Below the pieces are notes generated by a model. The model was not told the DNA's origin. It did not search any database and saw nothing but the letters and a program-made list of their open reading frames with translations. Positions 44,898-57,900 of a stretch of 64,000 bases of DNA are shown here, piece after piece. How positions within the stretch are numbered: position 1 is the first letter of the stretch; each line of letters begins with the position of its first letter. The position numbers were made by a program, and so were the translations under genes. Source of the DNA: Nymphaea colorata (Eukaryota; Streptophyta; Magnoliopsida; Nymphaeales; Nymphaeaceae); assembly GCF_008831285.2 (NCBI RefSeq), contig NC_045148.1, positions 23,068,283-23,132,282 on the forward strand. The letters run 5' to 3'.

Positions 44898-45445
44898 TTG
44901 AAACGCATGAATGGATTAGGATCACAGAAATGAAAGCTATATATGCCATTTTGCAGTGTCTTTTCACTGAACCCGCGTATACTAACTTCCCACATACCCT
45001 TATCTTCCCTTTCCATCCTCATCCATGAAATAACAGCCTCAGTTTGTTGGTGTTTGGCATTCAGAAAATAGTTAGACTTTAGAAAGAGCTCTTGCATTTT
45101 CTAATGGAGAAAAATGCATTCGGACTCACGCTCTACTTTTCAAACGGGATTCCATCAATATATATCTAACCTTGAAACGCATGAACGGATTAGGATCACA
45201 GAAATGAATGCTATATATGCCATTTTGCAGTGTCTTTTCACTGAACCCGCATATTTTAACTTCCCACATACCCTTATCTTCCCTTTCCATCCTCATCCAT
45301 GACATAACAGCTTCAGTTTTTTGGTGTTTGGCATTCAGAAAATAGTTAGACTTTAGAAAGAGCTCTTGCATTTTCTAACGGAGAAAAATGCATTCGGACT
45401 CACGCTCTACTTTTCAAACGGGATTCCATCAATATATATCTAATC
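44898..45445 (+). repeat. 274-bp tandem duplication in block A'
   Basis: The unit starting TTGAAACGCATGAATGG at 44898 is repeated from 45172 with few changes. Block A has only one unit (3769-4045). Confidence 0.9.
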
Positions 45446-45628
45446 TGGTCGATCAAATGTTTGTCGTGAAGCTTTGGCTTTGGTTTAAAACGTATGAGGG
45501 ACAGAAAGAGGGCCTTATTACATGACCGGAAAATGAAAAATAAAGGCCCCCATTGGTAACTAATATGCCCCACATTGGTCTGCTTCTTTTAAAACGTCGA
45601 ATTGTACTGTAAAATTGAACTGACCAAG

Positions 45629-45720
45629 TATGTACTGAAGCCCCAACAGCCAGCATTGAAAGAGCTCCAAAAAGGGCCCCGATGGATGATCCGGTAACAA
45701 GACCTGGTCTTGCAGCTGGC
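45629..45720 (-). pseudogene. Copy of the hydrophobic exon at 4100-4165
   Basis: The minus strand reads GALFGALSMLAVGASV as at 4165-4100, followed by unrelated sequence on both sides. It is separated from the A' match by about 120 bases. Confidence 0.4.
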
Positions 45721-45735
45721 AACTGATGTGCACCG

Positions 45736-46097
45736 TGTCAACCCGTATGTGCATGACTTGCCCAACAAGTCAGAGACGTTATAGAACACGGCAGGAGTTT
45801 GGTTGTGGGGGGAGCACGTGGTTGGTGGTTAGAGAAAGTGTAGCCCATGAGACCCCCGATGGTTGTTGGAGTCCTTGGAGACGTGTGTGATGGGTGGTTA
45901 CACCCAGCTATAAGCCTTGCAGGGAGAGCACCTGCAAAGGGGGAAAAAAAAGAGAAGGGGAAAAAAAAAGAGAAGGGAAAAAAAAAGAGAAGGGAGAATG
46001 AAAAAAGTTGGCCTCTCCATTTTTGGAAGAGAGAGAAATTTGTGTGTCTTGTGTTTCTTTTGAGTGAGAGACTGATTCGAGGTCCCATACGGATCAA
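45736..46097 (+). repeat. Possible 5' LTR of the gypsy element
   Basis: Starts TGTCAACCC and ends ..GGATCA two bases before the PBS. It contains an A/G-rich run (45940-46000). No second LTR exists to check the borders. Confidence 0.45.
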
Positions 46098-46099
46098 CT

Positions 46100-46118
46100 G
46101 GTATCACAGCACGGTTCT
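46100..46118 (+). other. Gypsy primer binding site
   Basis: TGGTATCACAGCACGGTTC: the first 12 bases differ from the Met-tRNA type PBS at one position. Confidence 0.7.
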
Positions 46119-46156
46119 GTGCATGGTGGGGACCCGATCGACGCACGGCGCCACTG

Positions 46157-47670
46157 GTGAGCTGCTGCAAGTTCTCACACGACATCGACGGCGACCACAA
46201 TCGGAAGAGGTTGACATGTCTACGCCCGGAGAAAACGAAAATGACCGCTGGGTTGGTTGCTGCTTTTCAAACCATGCAATCCACCCTTGAAAACATGGCT
46301 TTACGGATGGAACAACTTGACCATGCTCAACAACAAATGGTCAAGATACAAAGGGAGGACACTGATGCAAAGCAAGAAGAGGCGAAGGGACCCGAACAAC
46401 CTCTCACAAGGGAATGCCCAAGACCGTTCAAGGTGGAGGCCAAGATCGACATCCCTGTGTTTGATGGTTCCATTGACGCGCTGAGAAGCTGGATTCTTGG
46501 TTGGCTCAAATGGAAACATATTTTACTCTTTACGAGTATCCAAGTACGGAACGGGTAGCCTTTGCTAGATTAAAACTCACCAACCATGCATTGGCATGGT
46601 GGAATGGTATACTGGCATCTCAAGAAGGACAGGGCATCACTTGGGAGGAATTTAAAAGACTCCTGAGGCTGGAGTTCTATCCAATGGGATATTTACAAGA
46701 TCATTGGACAAGGTGGTATACGTTATGGCAGTACAACATGCAGTTGGTACAAGAATATACGATTGAGTTCCGACGGCTTGCGGTTGCTCTAGACGTATCA
46801 CTCAACACTGAGGAAGCTGTACAAAAATTTGTGGCAGGTCTACACTATTCGATTCGTCAAGAGTTGCAGGTTTTTCGAGTGCTGGATGCCTCGAGCGCCA
46901 GTACTACAGCAATGGCTATTGAAGTAAAGAACAGGGGAAGCAATCACAAAAAATTTGTAAAATCCAAACAGAGGACATCGAAAGATGAAAAAAATCACAC
47001 TCAGAAGGACTCCAAGTCATCTTCTTCCAAGTCTGATATCTACTGCGATCACTGCAAAATTTCTGGCCACATCAAAGATAAATGCTGGAAGGTGCATCCT
47101 GATTTAAGACCCACGCGGTTCAGAGATCCAAATAAAGGGAAACAAATTAACAATGTGGTGGCTAGAGAAAATGAGCCTGAGCGAGTTGGCTCAATACAGC
47201 ATGCGGACACGACCCTATCCTTGATGGCAAGACTGGACACTGTTATCTTGACCGCAGAGGAGGAACATGCTAAGGAACTTTTCACCATCTCTATCCAGGT
47301 GAAAAATGAGGTTGTCGAAGCGATTTTCGACACTGGAAGCCAAAAAAATTTAATCTCGTCAAGTCTAGTGGAACGACTCGGTTTGGCCACCACACCGCAT
47401 CCGCGCCCATATCCCTTGGGATGTATCATAAAGGATGTTGGACAACGAGTGGACCGCCAATGCAAGGTGAAATTTGCTATCACTTCTCGCTTTATTGATG
47501 AAGTCATTTGTGATGTTGTTCCACTTGATGTTTGCCAAGTGGTTCTCAGAAGTCCATATCTGTGGCTCCGTGATGGTCACTACCACCGACGAGCACAAGA
47601 ATATGAACTCACCAAAGACGGGAAGCAGTTTGTGATCACTCGGGACAACACCATCCCACCCACAGACTAG
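46157..47670 (+). pseudogene. Gypsy gag-protease, one frameshift
   Basis: The first frame (46157-46485) has a coiled-coil-like start (ENMALRMEQLDHAQQQM) and KIDIPVFDGSIDA. A 1-base indel near 46480 moves it to the frame of 46501-47670: EKLDSWLAQMETYF, LTNHALAWWNGILAS, FYPMGYLQDHW. Then the knuckle CDHCKISGHIKDKCW (about 47041-47085) and the protease FDTGSQKNLISSSLVERLGL with the intact DTGS active site (47326). The second frame is open for 389 codons, the longest in the window. Confidence 0.9.
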
Positions 47671-48750
47671 ATGACGGCCGGACAAGTTAAAAGAGTGGTG
47701 AATGCATGCCAAAGATTTGTCATATTGCTTGTACGTTTAGTGCAGCCGTGTGAAGGAAATGCAATATGCCATCTCATGCATGCACGTGAAAAAGAAGAAG
47801 GTATGCTCACAAAATTACTCAACTCTTATACTGATTTGTTTGAAGATCTGCAAGGGCTACCACCACAGTGTCTTATCGAGCATGAGATTCAATTGCAGAC
47901 TGATGCTCCTCTGCCCAACCTTTCCATGTATCGTAATTCGGTACTTGAGAATGAAGAAATTAAAAGACAAGTGGTGGATCTGCTAGAGCGTGGAGTAGTA
48001 CAGCACAGCAGTTCACCTTGTGGATCTCCAGTGGTCTTAGTGCCTAAGAAAGATGGAGGATGGCACATGTTTATTGGTTATTGAGCACTCAACAAGATCA
48101 CCGTCAAGAATCGCTACCCGCTTCCTCACATCGACGACCTGCTGGACCAACTCAAAAATGCTCGATTCTTCACCAAACTTGATCTAAAATCAGGATATCA
48201 CCAAGTTTGCATCCGAGAAGAGGACACATGGAAGACGGCATTTAAGACACGACAAGGACTTTTTGAGTGGAGGGTGATGCCGTTCGGCCTATGCAATGCA
48301 CCAGCCACTTTCATGCATCTTATGAATGACGTCCTATGTCCATTTTTTGATCAATTTGTATTAGTTTATCTCGATGATATTCCGATATACAGTGAGTCAT
48401 GGGAAGATCACGAGCAACATATTCATCAAGTTTTTGAGGTATTATGACAGCATCAACTGGGGCTTAATGGGAAAGAATGTGAATTTGCCAAAACCTCCCT
48501 CATCTATCTTGGCTTCATAGTTGGTGGTGGAACCATCTGCATTGATCCAGATAAAGTTGATGTCATTCGTAAGTGGCCGACGCCACGAAATATCACTGAG
48601 GTACGTGAAGGCAAATATCTTCGAAAATTTATTAAACATTTTTCAGTATTGGCCGCACCTCTTCATGCCTTGACTAAGGCAAATAGCAAGATCGAATGCA
48701 AAGAAAAATGTGAAGCCGCTTTCAATCTTCTGAAGCGAAAAATATGCTAA
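47671..48750 (+). pseudogene. Gypsy reverse transcriptase, two stops
   Basis: [74 protein letters not shown] and [12 protein letters not shown] follow in order; the YLDD site is intact. TGA at 48082-48084 stands where gypsy RTs have Arg before ALN, and TGA at 48445-48447 precedes QHQLGL, again probably Arg. A small deletion removes the SFLG.. part near 48600-48620. The text ends in the RNase H tether (FNLLKRK). Confidence 0.9.
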
Positions 48751-48756
48751 TGCACG

Positions 48757-50890
48757 TGGTTTTCTTTTAAATAATTTTTCAAAGGGACATTGATTGTCAA
48801 GTTCTTTTTTTTAGATGGGGTCCTATTCATTAAATATGTGGCTGTTAATGCACGTAAGTCCCAACATTTTAAGGGTAGACCTGACTGAAACTTGAGAGCA
48901 TACACCACATTCAAGATGTGCTAATGCTTTCTCCCAGCTATGCCGTTTTGTTGAGGCATGTAGGGGAATGAATGTTGATGAAGGATGTCTCTATCACGGA
49001 AAAAAAAATTTGTCATTTGAGAAGAACTTGGTTCCACTATCTATCCTATTTTTAACACATCTGTTTTCAACTGTTTCTCAGTCATGTTAATGAGATGTTT
49101 AAGCAAATCACCTACTTCACGTTTATACTTCAATAGGTAAACCCACATGGCTCTTGAAAAATCATCCATAATAGACAAAAGGTAATGTGCTTGAGTATGC
49201 GATGCTTGTGAAACATTATTCCCAAGAGCTTTAGTAAACAGAAACTAGCAAATCAAAAGGTTTAGCAAAACATGATTCACTTAATTTGAACATCAACCTA
49301 TATTGTTTAGCAACACTGCATACTTCACAGAAATGATTTGACAACTTAATGAAAGAGTCATGCTTTCAGAGCATTTGATTCTTTGAGCAGGATGGGTGCC
49401 CAAGTCTCGTATGCCAAACATCAAAATCTGATTGAGTGGGTGTCATGAACAAGCAGTCTACAGTTGTAAGAGGTTACTTGGAAATGAAGAATCCCCTGAT
49501 GAAGCACCCAGCTCAGTCCTCATCATGGAGATCGGGTCCTGCACAAAGCACCCAGTAGTGGGGAAAATCAAATGACATTTGGTTTTCTGAATAAATCTGC
49601 TCACTGACAATAAGTTTTAAGCAAACTTGGGGGAAGATAATACACTTTTTGAAGAAAAATGGAAGGTGATAGAACAGCTTTACCGACACATGTAGCATAT
49701 ACCATTCTGGTTTCCTGAACTCTAATTGAAAATGGAACAGCTAATTTTGTGTCATCTAGCAGTGATTTATGGCAGCATGACATGTGGTGACTAGCACCAA
49801 TATCTATTACCCAGGTGTATAGTTTGAAGAATGACATAGATAGAAAGTTTATTTGGGTTGCTGATCAATTTTTGAGGAGTTGTTTGAATTGAATATATTC
49901 ATCTTGAGTTAGAATTGGAGCAGTGTCCTTGCTCAACTATTTTCCATGCATGGTGGAGATTAAGGCATTGTAATCAATTTTCCCTCCAACAGAGGCCTTG
50001 CCCTTGTCTTGCTCTGTTTTCCACCTATAAAGTTTTGAGGGTAACCATTTAATTTGAAGCATTGTTCCTTTGATGTCCTGCAATCTTGCAGTAATTGCAG
50101 AAGTATTGTTGGTGTTTTGTTGGTTTTCGAATGCATTCAAATTTGCACTTGCTGAGAGACCAGCATACTCGACAGCACTAGTTTGAAGACGAGCTTCTCC
50201 TCTTGAAGGACCAGTGCATGTCTTTTGTAGAGAAGGCAAGGGTTTCAAATGTAGAATTTGCCTTCTTACGGCATTAAATGAATCATTCAATCTCATAAGA
50301 AATTCAATCACTCTCTCTTCTTGTTGCTTTCAGCAACCACTTTCAAGGCATTGCAAGAGGATTCCGAAAGAACATCATAGGACAAAAGCTTATCCCAATA
50401 TTGTAAAATAAAGAGCAATAGATATATTTTCTTGATTCAAACGACTAATGGAGGACTTGAGTTGGTACTTATGAGGGGTTTGTGCATTCAGTGAATCGGT
50501 CCTTTAAGTGTGCCCACACTTCAATAGTTGCGGTGGTGTAGATGATATTGCTTCATAATTCTTCTGAGATGGAGGTAACAGTCTATGAAAGACCATGTGA
50601 TTGCAAAGCCTCCACATCATGACCTCTGGAGCTGCAACGCTGGGTTTGGGAAGACTACCATCAACAAAGGTCAAGTTGTTTTTGGTAGACAATGCGATTC
50701 TCAGTGCATGACTCCAGGTTGAGTAGTTTTCACTAGTTACTAATTGTGAAACCAATATCGTACCAGGGTTGTCTGAATGATGAAGGAAAAAAAGGTTTTC
50801 AATATTGATGATGTTGTTACCATAAGAGGACTCTGCTCCACTAGCTGAAAAAGAGTTGGAAGAATTGGGAGCCTTGGCTGTTGATGCCAT
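48757..50890 (-). mobile_element. Ty1/copia element C2 (integrase to gag)
   Basis: Duplicate of C1 from the integrase C-terminal region (left border at about 48757) to gag, plus the gag start that C1 lost. Protease WVIDIGASHHMSCCHKSLL (49837 onward) again has DIG. Gag starts at ATG 50890: FLHHSDNPGTILVSQLVTSE, TKNNLTFVDGSLPKPSVAAP. RT and RNase H are absent. Confidence 0.9.
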
Positions 50891-50907
50891 GGAGCGGTAT
50901 TATAGTA

Positions 50908-51221
50908 TGTAGAAATTATTTGAGTTAAGGAAGAATGTAACACAAGGAAGAGAACAGAGAATTGCTTCATATTTTTCTATTGATCTTACACACCTATATA
51001 CAGAAGAAAAAGTAGTACACGGTTTTTAGTTTCAACGACATTTGGCTGGCTCATCTTATCTCATGATATTTGTTTGGCTCATCTTATCCCATGACATTTG
51101 GTTCACTCATCTTCTCCCGCGATATTTGGCTGGCTCATCTTAACAGCTTCAGTAACCAACTGAAAATCTTATTGTTAAGATGTCAAGATAAGAAGATAAG
51201 AAGTGAATCTTAATTTTAACA
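50908..51221 (-). mobile_element. Single LTR between elements D2 and C2
   Basis: The right border is TGTTAAAATTAAG on the minus strand after a polypurine tract GAGGGGGAG (51222-51230), so it is the 3' LTR of D2. Its left end (..AATTTCTACA) lies just upstream of the C2 gag start, with only a weak PBS-like string, so it also sits where C2's 5' LTR should be. It has U3-like iterations of GGCTGGCTCATCTT at 51040-51140. Confidence 0.7.
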
Positions 51222-54083
51222 CTCCCCCTCAAACTAAGTGTAGAGATTTCTTATGTTCAGTTTGGATAGAAGATGATGAAATGCTTCCTTGACTAAGGCC
51301 TTAGTGAATAAGTCTGCCAGCTGATCTTTGTTGTTAATGTAACTGGTTCTCACTACACCTTCATTTATTTTTTCTCATACCACAGGATAGTCTAAATCTA
51401 TATGTTTGGTACGCTCATGAAAAACTGGATTGGCAGCAATATGCATGGCAGACTGATTTTCGCAGTATAGTTTTGTCGGTTGTAGATGTCTCACACCTAG
51501 ATCTGACAATAAGAATTTCAACCAAGTCACTTCACATACCACATTTGCCAGCGCCTTGTTTTCTGCTTCTGCAAAGGAGTGAGATACTTTGGGCTGTTTT
51601 TTTGTCTTTCATGAAATTGGAGAATCACCAAGAAGAACACAATAACTAGTTATGGACCTTCGTGTTTCTTGACATGCCACCCAATCATAATCACAAACCA
51701 CACTCATTTGAAGATTGGTTTGTGTGCTTAGGAGAGTACCTTATTCGAGTCCATGCTTTCATTCCGCTAGAAATTCCATTGGCTTGGCACCCATTATACT
51801 TGTTTCGCTTATAATGTTGAGAGCATACATTTGCTGTGAAACATAAATTACTGCACTTGAACAAGCAATTTCTAAACCCAAAAAATATTTAAGAGTACAC
51901 GTCTTTCACAAGAAATTTCTGACATAAAAATTGCTTAAATTTGTCCATCCACATAAACGAGAACAACAACAAAAAGTTGGCCTTTTTTTAAGTGAATAAT
52001 GTGTGTTCAGCATTTGGTTGACTGAATCCAAACTCCAGTAGTGCCAACAACAATTTGTCAAACCAATTTCGAGGAGATTGTTTGAGACCGTAGAGAGATT
52101 TATGAAATTTACATACCAGATTCTCCCCCTTACGTTCGTATCTTGGTGGAACTTGCATATGTACTTCTTCAAGCAAATTTCCATGAAGAAAGACATTCTT
52201 CACATCCATTTATTATAATAACCAATCATTTTCCATAGCGACTGAAAGTAAAGTTCGGACAGTTACCATTTTTGCGGCTGGTACAAATGTCTCATTGTAG
52301 TCCAATCCTTCCTATTGGGAATAACCTTTGGCGACCAGGCATGCCTTGTATCGCTCAACAGTACCATCTGATCATAACTCGATTTTGTAAACTCACTTGC
52401 AATCGATGGGCTAAACTCCTTGTGCTAAAGTGCTCATTGTCCAAGTGTTGTTTTCCTTTAGTGCACTAATTTCTAAGTTCATTGTGTCTCGCCAGTCCCT
52501 ATGCCCAACTGCCACTTCAAAGGTTTTTAGGAGAGAAACAAGAAAATGAAGTAAAGTTAGAAAGAGGGTACCTTGTGCCTTTCATTGGATTAAATGTCAA
52601 GTTACCATTGGTCAATGGAGCCGAAATAAGAGTGCAATAGAAATCCCGCATTCAGGACCTGCAAGACACAATGAGTAGGGAAGAAAGTTACGGAAAAGTT
52701 TAGTGCCTTGCTCAATTGACTCACAAAGAGTAGGGTCACATTGGAAGAGAAAATATACAAGGAATTTTCGAGAGTGAATGGTGATAGTTTAACATCACTA
52801 GTTAGATGGACTGTTATTGTATGTCCATTAGGTAAGTTTATAGGTACTCAGCAATTGGTTGGTTTTTTAAGTAGAGAGCTATCGGCACAAATGCACCAAC
52901 TTGCTCTAGAATCGATAATCCAAGGAAGATGGGTGACACTATATGAAGATATATTACCTGTGAAATTGATAGAGGTAGACGGAGTTCTAACAAGCACTAA
53001 GAGTTTATGATACTCATCCATACTGAATGAAGGTACAACTTCCTTGTAAGTTTGACCGTTGCTGCCAGAGAAGCTAGTACCATCTCTTGCATGGAGGTCC
53101 ACCGGCCTTTGATTATGAATGGTAGTTGCAGCTAGTGGTGGCCGAAAGTTCGGATGATGGAATTGATGTCCTCGAGGATAGCCATTCAACTTGAAACATT
53201 TATCTTTCACATGACCTCTGTTATGACAATAGCTATAGATTGGTCGTCTTTGACGTCTTTCTTTATTGCATTGAAACTTGAAACTTTGTTCAAGTGATGC
53301 TGCTTTGGGAATATGATTGTGTGATATTGCCAAGGTGGTGTGAGAGGCTTACGGCGAGAATCTTGCTTTGTGAATCTTGCTTCACGCAGCTGTTCCTCCT
53401 GCAAGACTAGAGCATATAATTTGTTTACTGTGGATAAGGGACAAGCAATAAAATCTGTCCTCTAATAGCATCATATGAGTCATTCAGTCCCTTCAAGAAC
53501 TAAATTACACGTTCTCTTTGGATTTGATCTGAATAATTTTTTATGCCCCCACATGAACATAGACACAGGATTGTAGTAATTTAATTATTCCCAAAGCGCT
53601 TTGATTTTTATATAATATATTTTGTATAATATGTAGTAACAGACATGGACTCTTGTTGTAATCGATGTATTGAACTGTGTAGCTGAAAGACTTTTGGTGC
53701 AAGGCTCTAAGTAATATCTTTCTTTTAACTCCTCCCATATTACTTGATCTGAGGTAGCATAAGCGATGCTAGCATGAATCTCTTATTATTTAAACTAAGA
53801 ATCCATGCTAGAGCCAGATTGTTACATCGTACCTACAACATACGATTATGTTCATCCTCTTTAGGCTCTTTGACAGTCCCATCAACAAATCCTAACTTGC
53901 TTTTGGCTGATAGAGCCACAATCATGACTCTGCTCCAGATTAGTTATCACCGATAAGTGGTTGAGATACTAACCCACTTCCGAAATTATCCGAATGATGC
54001 AAATAGAAGAGATCAAATACCACCAGGGCATTTTCATGGCCATTGATATTTCCCAACTCATTATTCTATCCTTTGTCAGCCAT
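51222..54083 (-). mobile_element. Ty1/copia element D2, integrase-less
   Basis: Duplicate of D1. RNase H text [32 protein letters not shown] and DQLADLFTKALVKE; RT text [20 protein letters not shown] and [20 protein letters not shown]. The catalytic box reads YVDG. Knuckle YSYCHNRGHVKDKCFKLNGY has lost its first Cys; protease WIIDSRASWCICADSSLL has DSR for DSG. Gag ATG at 54083. The integrase region is missing between 52720 and 52500, as in D1. Confidence 0.9.
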
Positions 54084-54754
54084 GACTGCTCCTTAATGCT
54101 CAGGACTCAATACCGACTTCCCATGCATAGGAGACGAAAAAATGCCAAAGGGAAGATGGTGGAAATCTGGATATTCTGGCTGGCTCCGATCACGTCGCTG
54201 GTCGAGCAGGAGCCACCACGGCCTGACGATGCTGTTTGACCCTTTTGGGGCCCAATGGGGGTCGACACTGGTGGCGGCGAGTGAAGAAATAGAGGGCACC
54301 CGAAAAATTGAAACAAAGAGAGGGGCAGCCACGAATTTGAGGATTCCAGCTGTGAGAGGCTACCTCAGTGATCGAGCTTGGCTTGTTAGGTCTGCCTTCC
54401 TTTGGGGAAGTTTGACGGCGAAAGGTGGTCGGCATTGTGAACAATACTGAAAGGGGCAGGTTCACCGAAGAACCACTCTACAGAATGCAGGGAATCCTCC
54501 AATCGTAGGGATTGGATCGATGCTTGCTCGAACTATTATGGGATGACTTATGGAGGATTGTGGAAGGCTGGCGACGCTACCTGAACCACTGGATGCCAGA
54601 AATAGTGCACTTGATTAAGAAAGTCACTAGTTTAAGTCACCACAGCTTTTGGTTTCAATGAGATTTGGCTGGCTCATCTTATCCCACTACATTCGGCTGG
54701 CTCATCTTCACCCATGACATTCGGCTGGCTCATCTTCACCCACGATATTTGGCA
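54084..54754. other. Leader-like segment and partial D-type LTR, copy 2
   Basis: Duplicate of 33865-34494. It keeps about 60 bases (54505-54565) that copy 1 lacks. GGCTGGCTCATCTT words lie at 54665-54745. Confidence 0.5.
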
Positions 54755-54979
54755 TCGTGCTCTTCTTCCTTTCACATATTTATATATTTTTTTGTACAAA
54801 ATCAAATACAGGCGTGAAAGAATATTTTCTATTACAACAGAATCTTGCCTTCAACCTTCTAGAAAATTCCACATGCGTGACAAAGAACACCACGATTCAA
54901 TTTTACACCTTTACAATAGGTGTAAAGAAAACAAAGTTAATAACACAACTTTGAGAATTGGTTTTCATTTTTTGTAACA
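54755..54979 (-). repeat. Truncated element A-type LTR, copy 2
   Basis: Duplicate of 34495-34717; ends GTAACA at 54979 before GATCC and the TPR-like flank. Confidence 0.85.
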
Positions 54980-57900
54980 GATCCCAAGAGGCAGAAGGCC
55001 CTAACATTCATCCGTTTGAGCTTCATAGCCTCTTGAAAGTTGGAAATTGCTAAATCATGCTTTCTCTAGTAAATCTCTTTAGAAGAGGACGACAACATTG
55101 ATGATGGTGGAGTAGGCAACAACAAGCTCATGGGGCGGCCTGCGACACACTTTACACTTAAGAAAGGAAATAAACTCTCTACCCCTTATGTGCTCCCCAT
55201 CCCTGTTTCCATCACTGAGAAGCTCTCTATCTCTCTCTCTCTTTTAAGTGTTTAGTCTAGTGTTGATGACATGGGTGGATGTTCAAAGCTGGTTGTATGC
55301 CCAGGCTTGTGCAAAGGCTCCCATGGATGCCAAGCACCCAAAAAGTGGGCTAAGGAGCTAGTACAAGTGAGCAGGGGGCACTTGTCATTTTCTTAAAGGC
55401 TATGCACCATACATGTAACCAGATGTCGTGGGTCTTGATGAAAAAATGCAGCTATAAAATTAAGAAGGCTTATGAAATTGGGGATGATATTAATTAAAAT
55501 TGGGGATTCAAATTTGGGTTCAGATTTATAAATTTACAATAATGTAGAATAAAATATATTATTTAGATCCGAATCTATAAATTTGGGTTTAGATATCCAT
55601 TATCTTTTTTTTCCTGGTATCTGATTGGGTGTCTATTTGATGCTGAGTCTGAATCTGAATTTAGTTGGATGTCAATTTTTAATACCGAATATGATCTGAT
55701 TTTTTATTTGGATATCAAATTTCCCTTTTTTTCATATCTGATTTATCTAAAAAAACTTGATCTGTTATTTGATCTGAATCTGATTCATTGACATCCCTAA
55801 TAACCTCCTGACCAAAGGCTAATAGAACGATGAACTCCATGGGTCTCCGGAAGCTTGAGGAATTAAATGGAAACAGGGAAATAGAAAATGGTGATGAGAG
55901 ATATGGGAGATGAAGATCTTAGATGATGTTACACAGCCATTTGTGACACATTATTTCCACCATCAAATGGCAGCATACATCATCACATAAGATTCTACAT
56001 CTACAGCTCCAAAGGACCCTTACAGAACAGATTGTGGAAGAAACAAGATGATTACTACAGGGAAATGATAAATCAACATGAAGATAATGGAAGGTATAAG
56101 AATATGTTGGTTTCTTATGTCTACGTGCTTAAATCAATTATCAAATAGATAAATTGTTTCAACTGGAATCTTTGGTTCTTCATATGATATTTGAAGAGTT
56201 ATCACCGACTCTCTTGAAAGAGTTGAGAAGATTCAAGAGGCATTGAGCCTAGCAACACTAATTTCTTTTGAATATTTTTTTGCAACAAAATATAGAGTCG
56301 ATAAATATAAAAGAAAAATTAAAAATGGAATTAAAATTACATGTGCCTTTCAAGTTTCTCTCTTTTTCATGAATTGCATGAATGTTGAGAACCAGGTTTT
56401 TGCTATTCGTATGTGGATTCTTTTTCAATACATGATAAAGTAGGTAATCTAGTTATGGTCCTTTCTCTTGTGAGCTCTCTAGTTCCATTGATGTACATGT
56501 CTCGCATACAACTTGCTGTTGATTGTGAAACATGAACTTGTAGTGGTTCATCTCTGTCAACCTATTCCAAGGTTTTAAGATCAAGCTACTGATATTGTTT
56601 CCAGGAAACAAGTTAAAAATGTGAAGGATGAATTTGTAAGAAAACTGACTTCTTTATTCGATAATGGACATATAATAGTTGAAGATGTATAAAACCTTTT
56701 TGTCATGTTAGTTTTACCTTTCTTCTGTTCTGTCTTAGTTATGTACTATATAGTAGTGCAGAACCACTTCTTTATATCTCTCCTCTTCTACCTAATTCTT
56801 GAATCCTTATAGTGGATTTTTTTGGGGTACTTGATCTATTTTCACTAAGTGGGGGAAAATTTTGTAACTGTTGAGTGAAAAACCATAAAAAATTAACTAC
56901 TTTTGCGTCAAAGTCCTAATCTAGTGAACCCACTTTAAGTTATGAGCCTGCACTAAGGTTCAACTTTTATATAGGAGACTGTAGAAATACTTACCAAAAA
57001 CCTTCAAGTTTTGTTGCAAGGTCACTCTTTATGCATGACATATAGGTAATCTGGAGAGAAGATTGAGTAGGATATAAGGCACTCAAAGTACTTCAGCCCA
57101 AGCGAGGTAGTTGAATATGGAATCATAGGCATGGCGTGAGCTGATGACTTTATTTCTTGTATAGAAATGCCAGCTGAAAGGAAAACTCTTATTCAATTTT
57201 CTATGGGTACTTTGCAATGAAAGAGGGAGAGAGGATCGCAGTGTTGTTGATAATCTAAGAAAACCCAGCTTATATGACGAAGTTGAATTTTCTTAATTAA
57301 CTGTAATCGCTTTAACTAATAAATGGATGGCATGTGATGATGGAAATCTTTCCATTCTTGTTAAGAAATGTCAAAGTTAAATTCTCTTTTCTTAATTGTA
57401 ATCACTTTGACTTTGTAGTTTCTAACACAAGGTAAGCTAGTTATAGATTTTGTTTGTGAAATAACATAGTATGATCTCATTTACTCATATACCATTATAC
57501 AATAATATCAATTACTCATTGTTATTTAGTACAATAATATCTAACCGTATTAATTTGTACTTTCTGCCATGTTCTGTAGTTGATAGCATGATGGCCTAAT
57601 TTGAGTGTTATTACTTATTGATATAGCAGTTAAAGAAGTTATGTTTTTGAAACTATAAATATTTATCTGTTCCCGGTGATGGAAAATACACAGCAGAATG
57701 CATGCACCATTTGACGCCACATGGTGAACAATGATTGGAAAATGCACAGCTCGAATTTGTTGTCTATGATGCCCATACATTCTTCTGCTAAGCTTTCTTC
57801 CATTTCACTGTCCATGAAAAGAAATATATTGGGGATCTACTCATATTCCCAATCTTAGCCTTTCCACATTTTTCACAGTTACCACTTTGTTAGTCTTGTA

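Larger units (their letters stand above)
41191..45506. repeat. Segmental duplication block A, copy 2
   Basis: Direct repeat of 1-4103, with the same LINE remnant (41812-42220, +), gag I (42220-42782, -), PBS (42893-42904), LTR (42905-43286) and gag II (43360-44460, -). It carries an extra 274-bp tandem unit at 44898-45445. Confidence 0.9.
45736..48750 (+). mobile_element. Ty3/gypsy element, 5' part
   Basis: Possible 5' LTR (45736-46097), PBS, gag, CCHC knuckle, aspartic protease and RT in gypsy order on the plus strand. It is cut within or just after the RT/RNase H connection by the left border of duplication C2 at 48750-48757. RNase H core, integrase and 3' LTR are missing. The only gypsy-type element in the window. 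Confidence 0.9.

Noticed and set aside
45847-46290. 147-codon plus frame and minus frames opposite
   Set aside because: They overlap the gypsy LTR and leader with its A/G-rich run; not a separate gene.
47049-47507. 152-codon minus frame
   Set aside because: Antisense shadow of the gypsy gag-protease frame.
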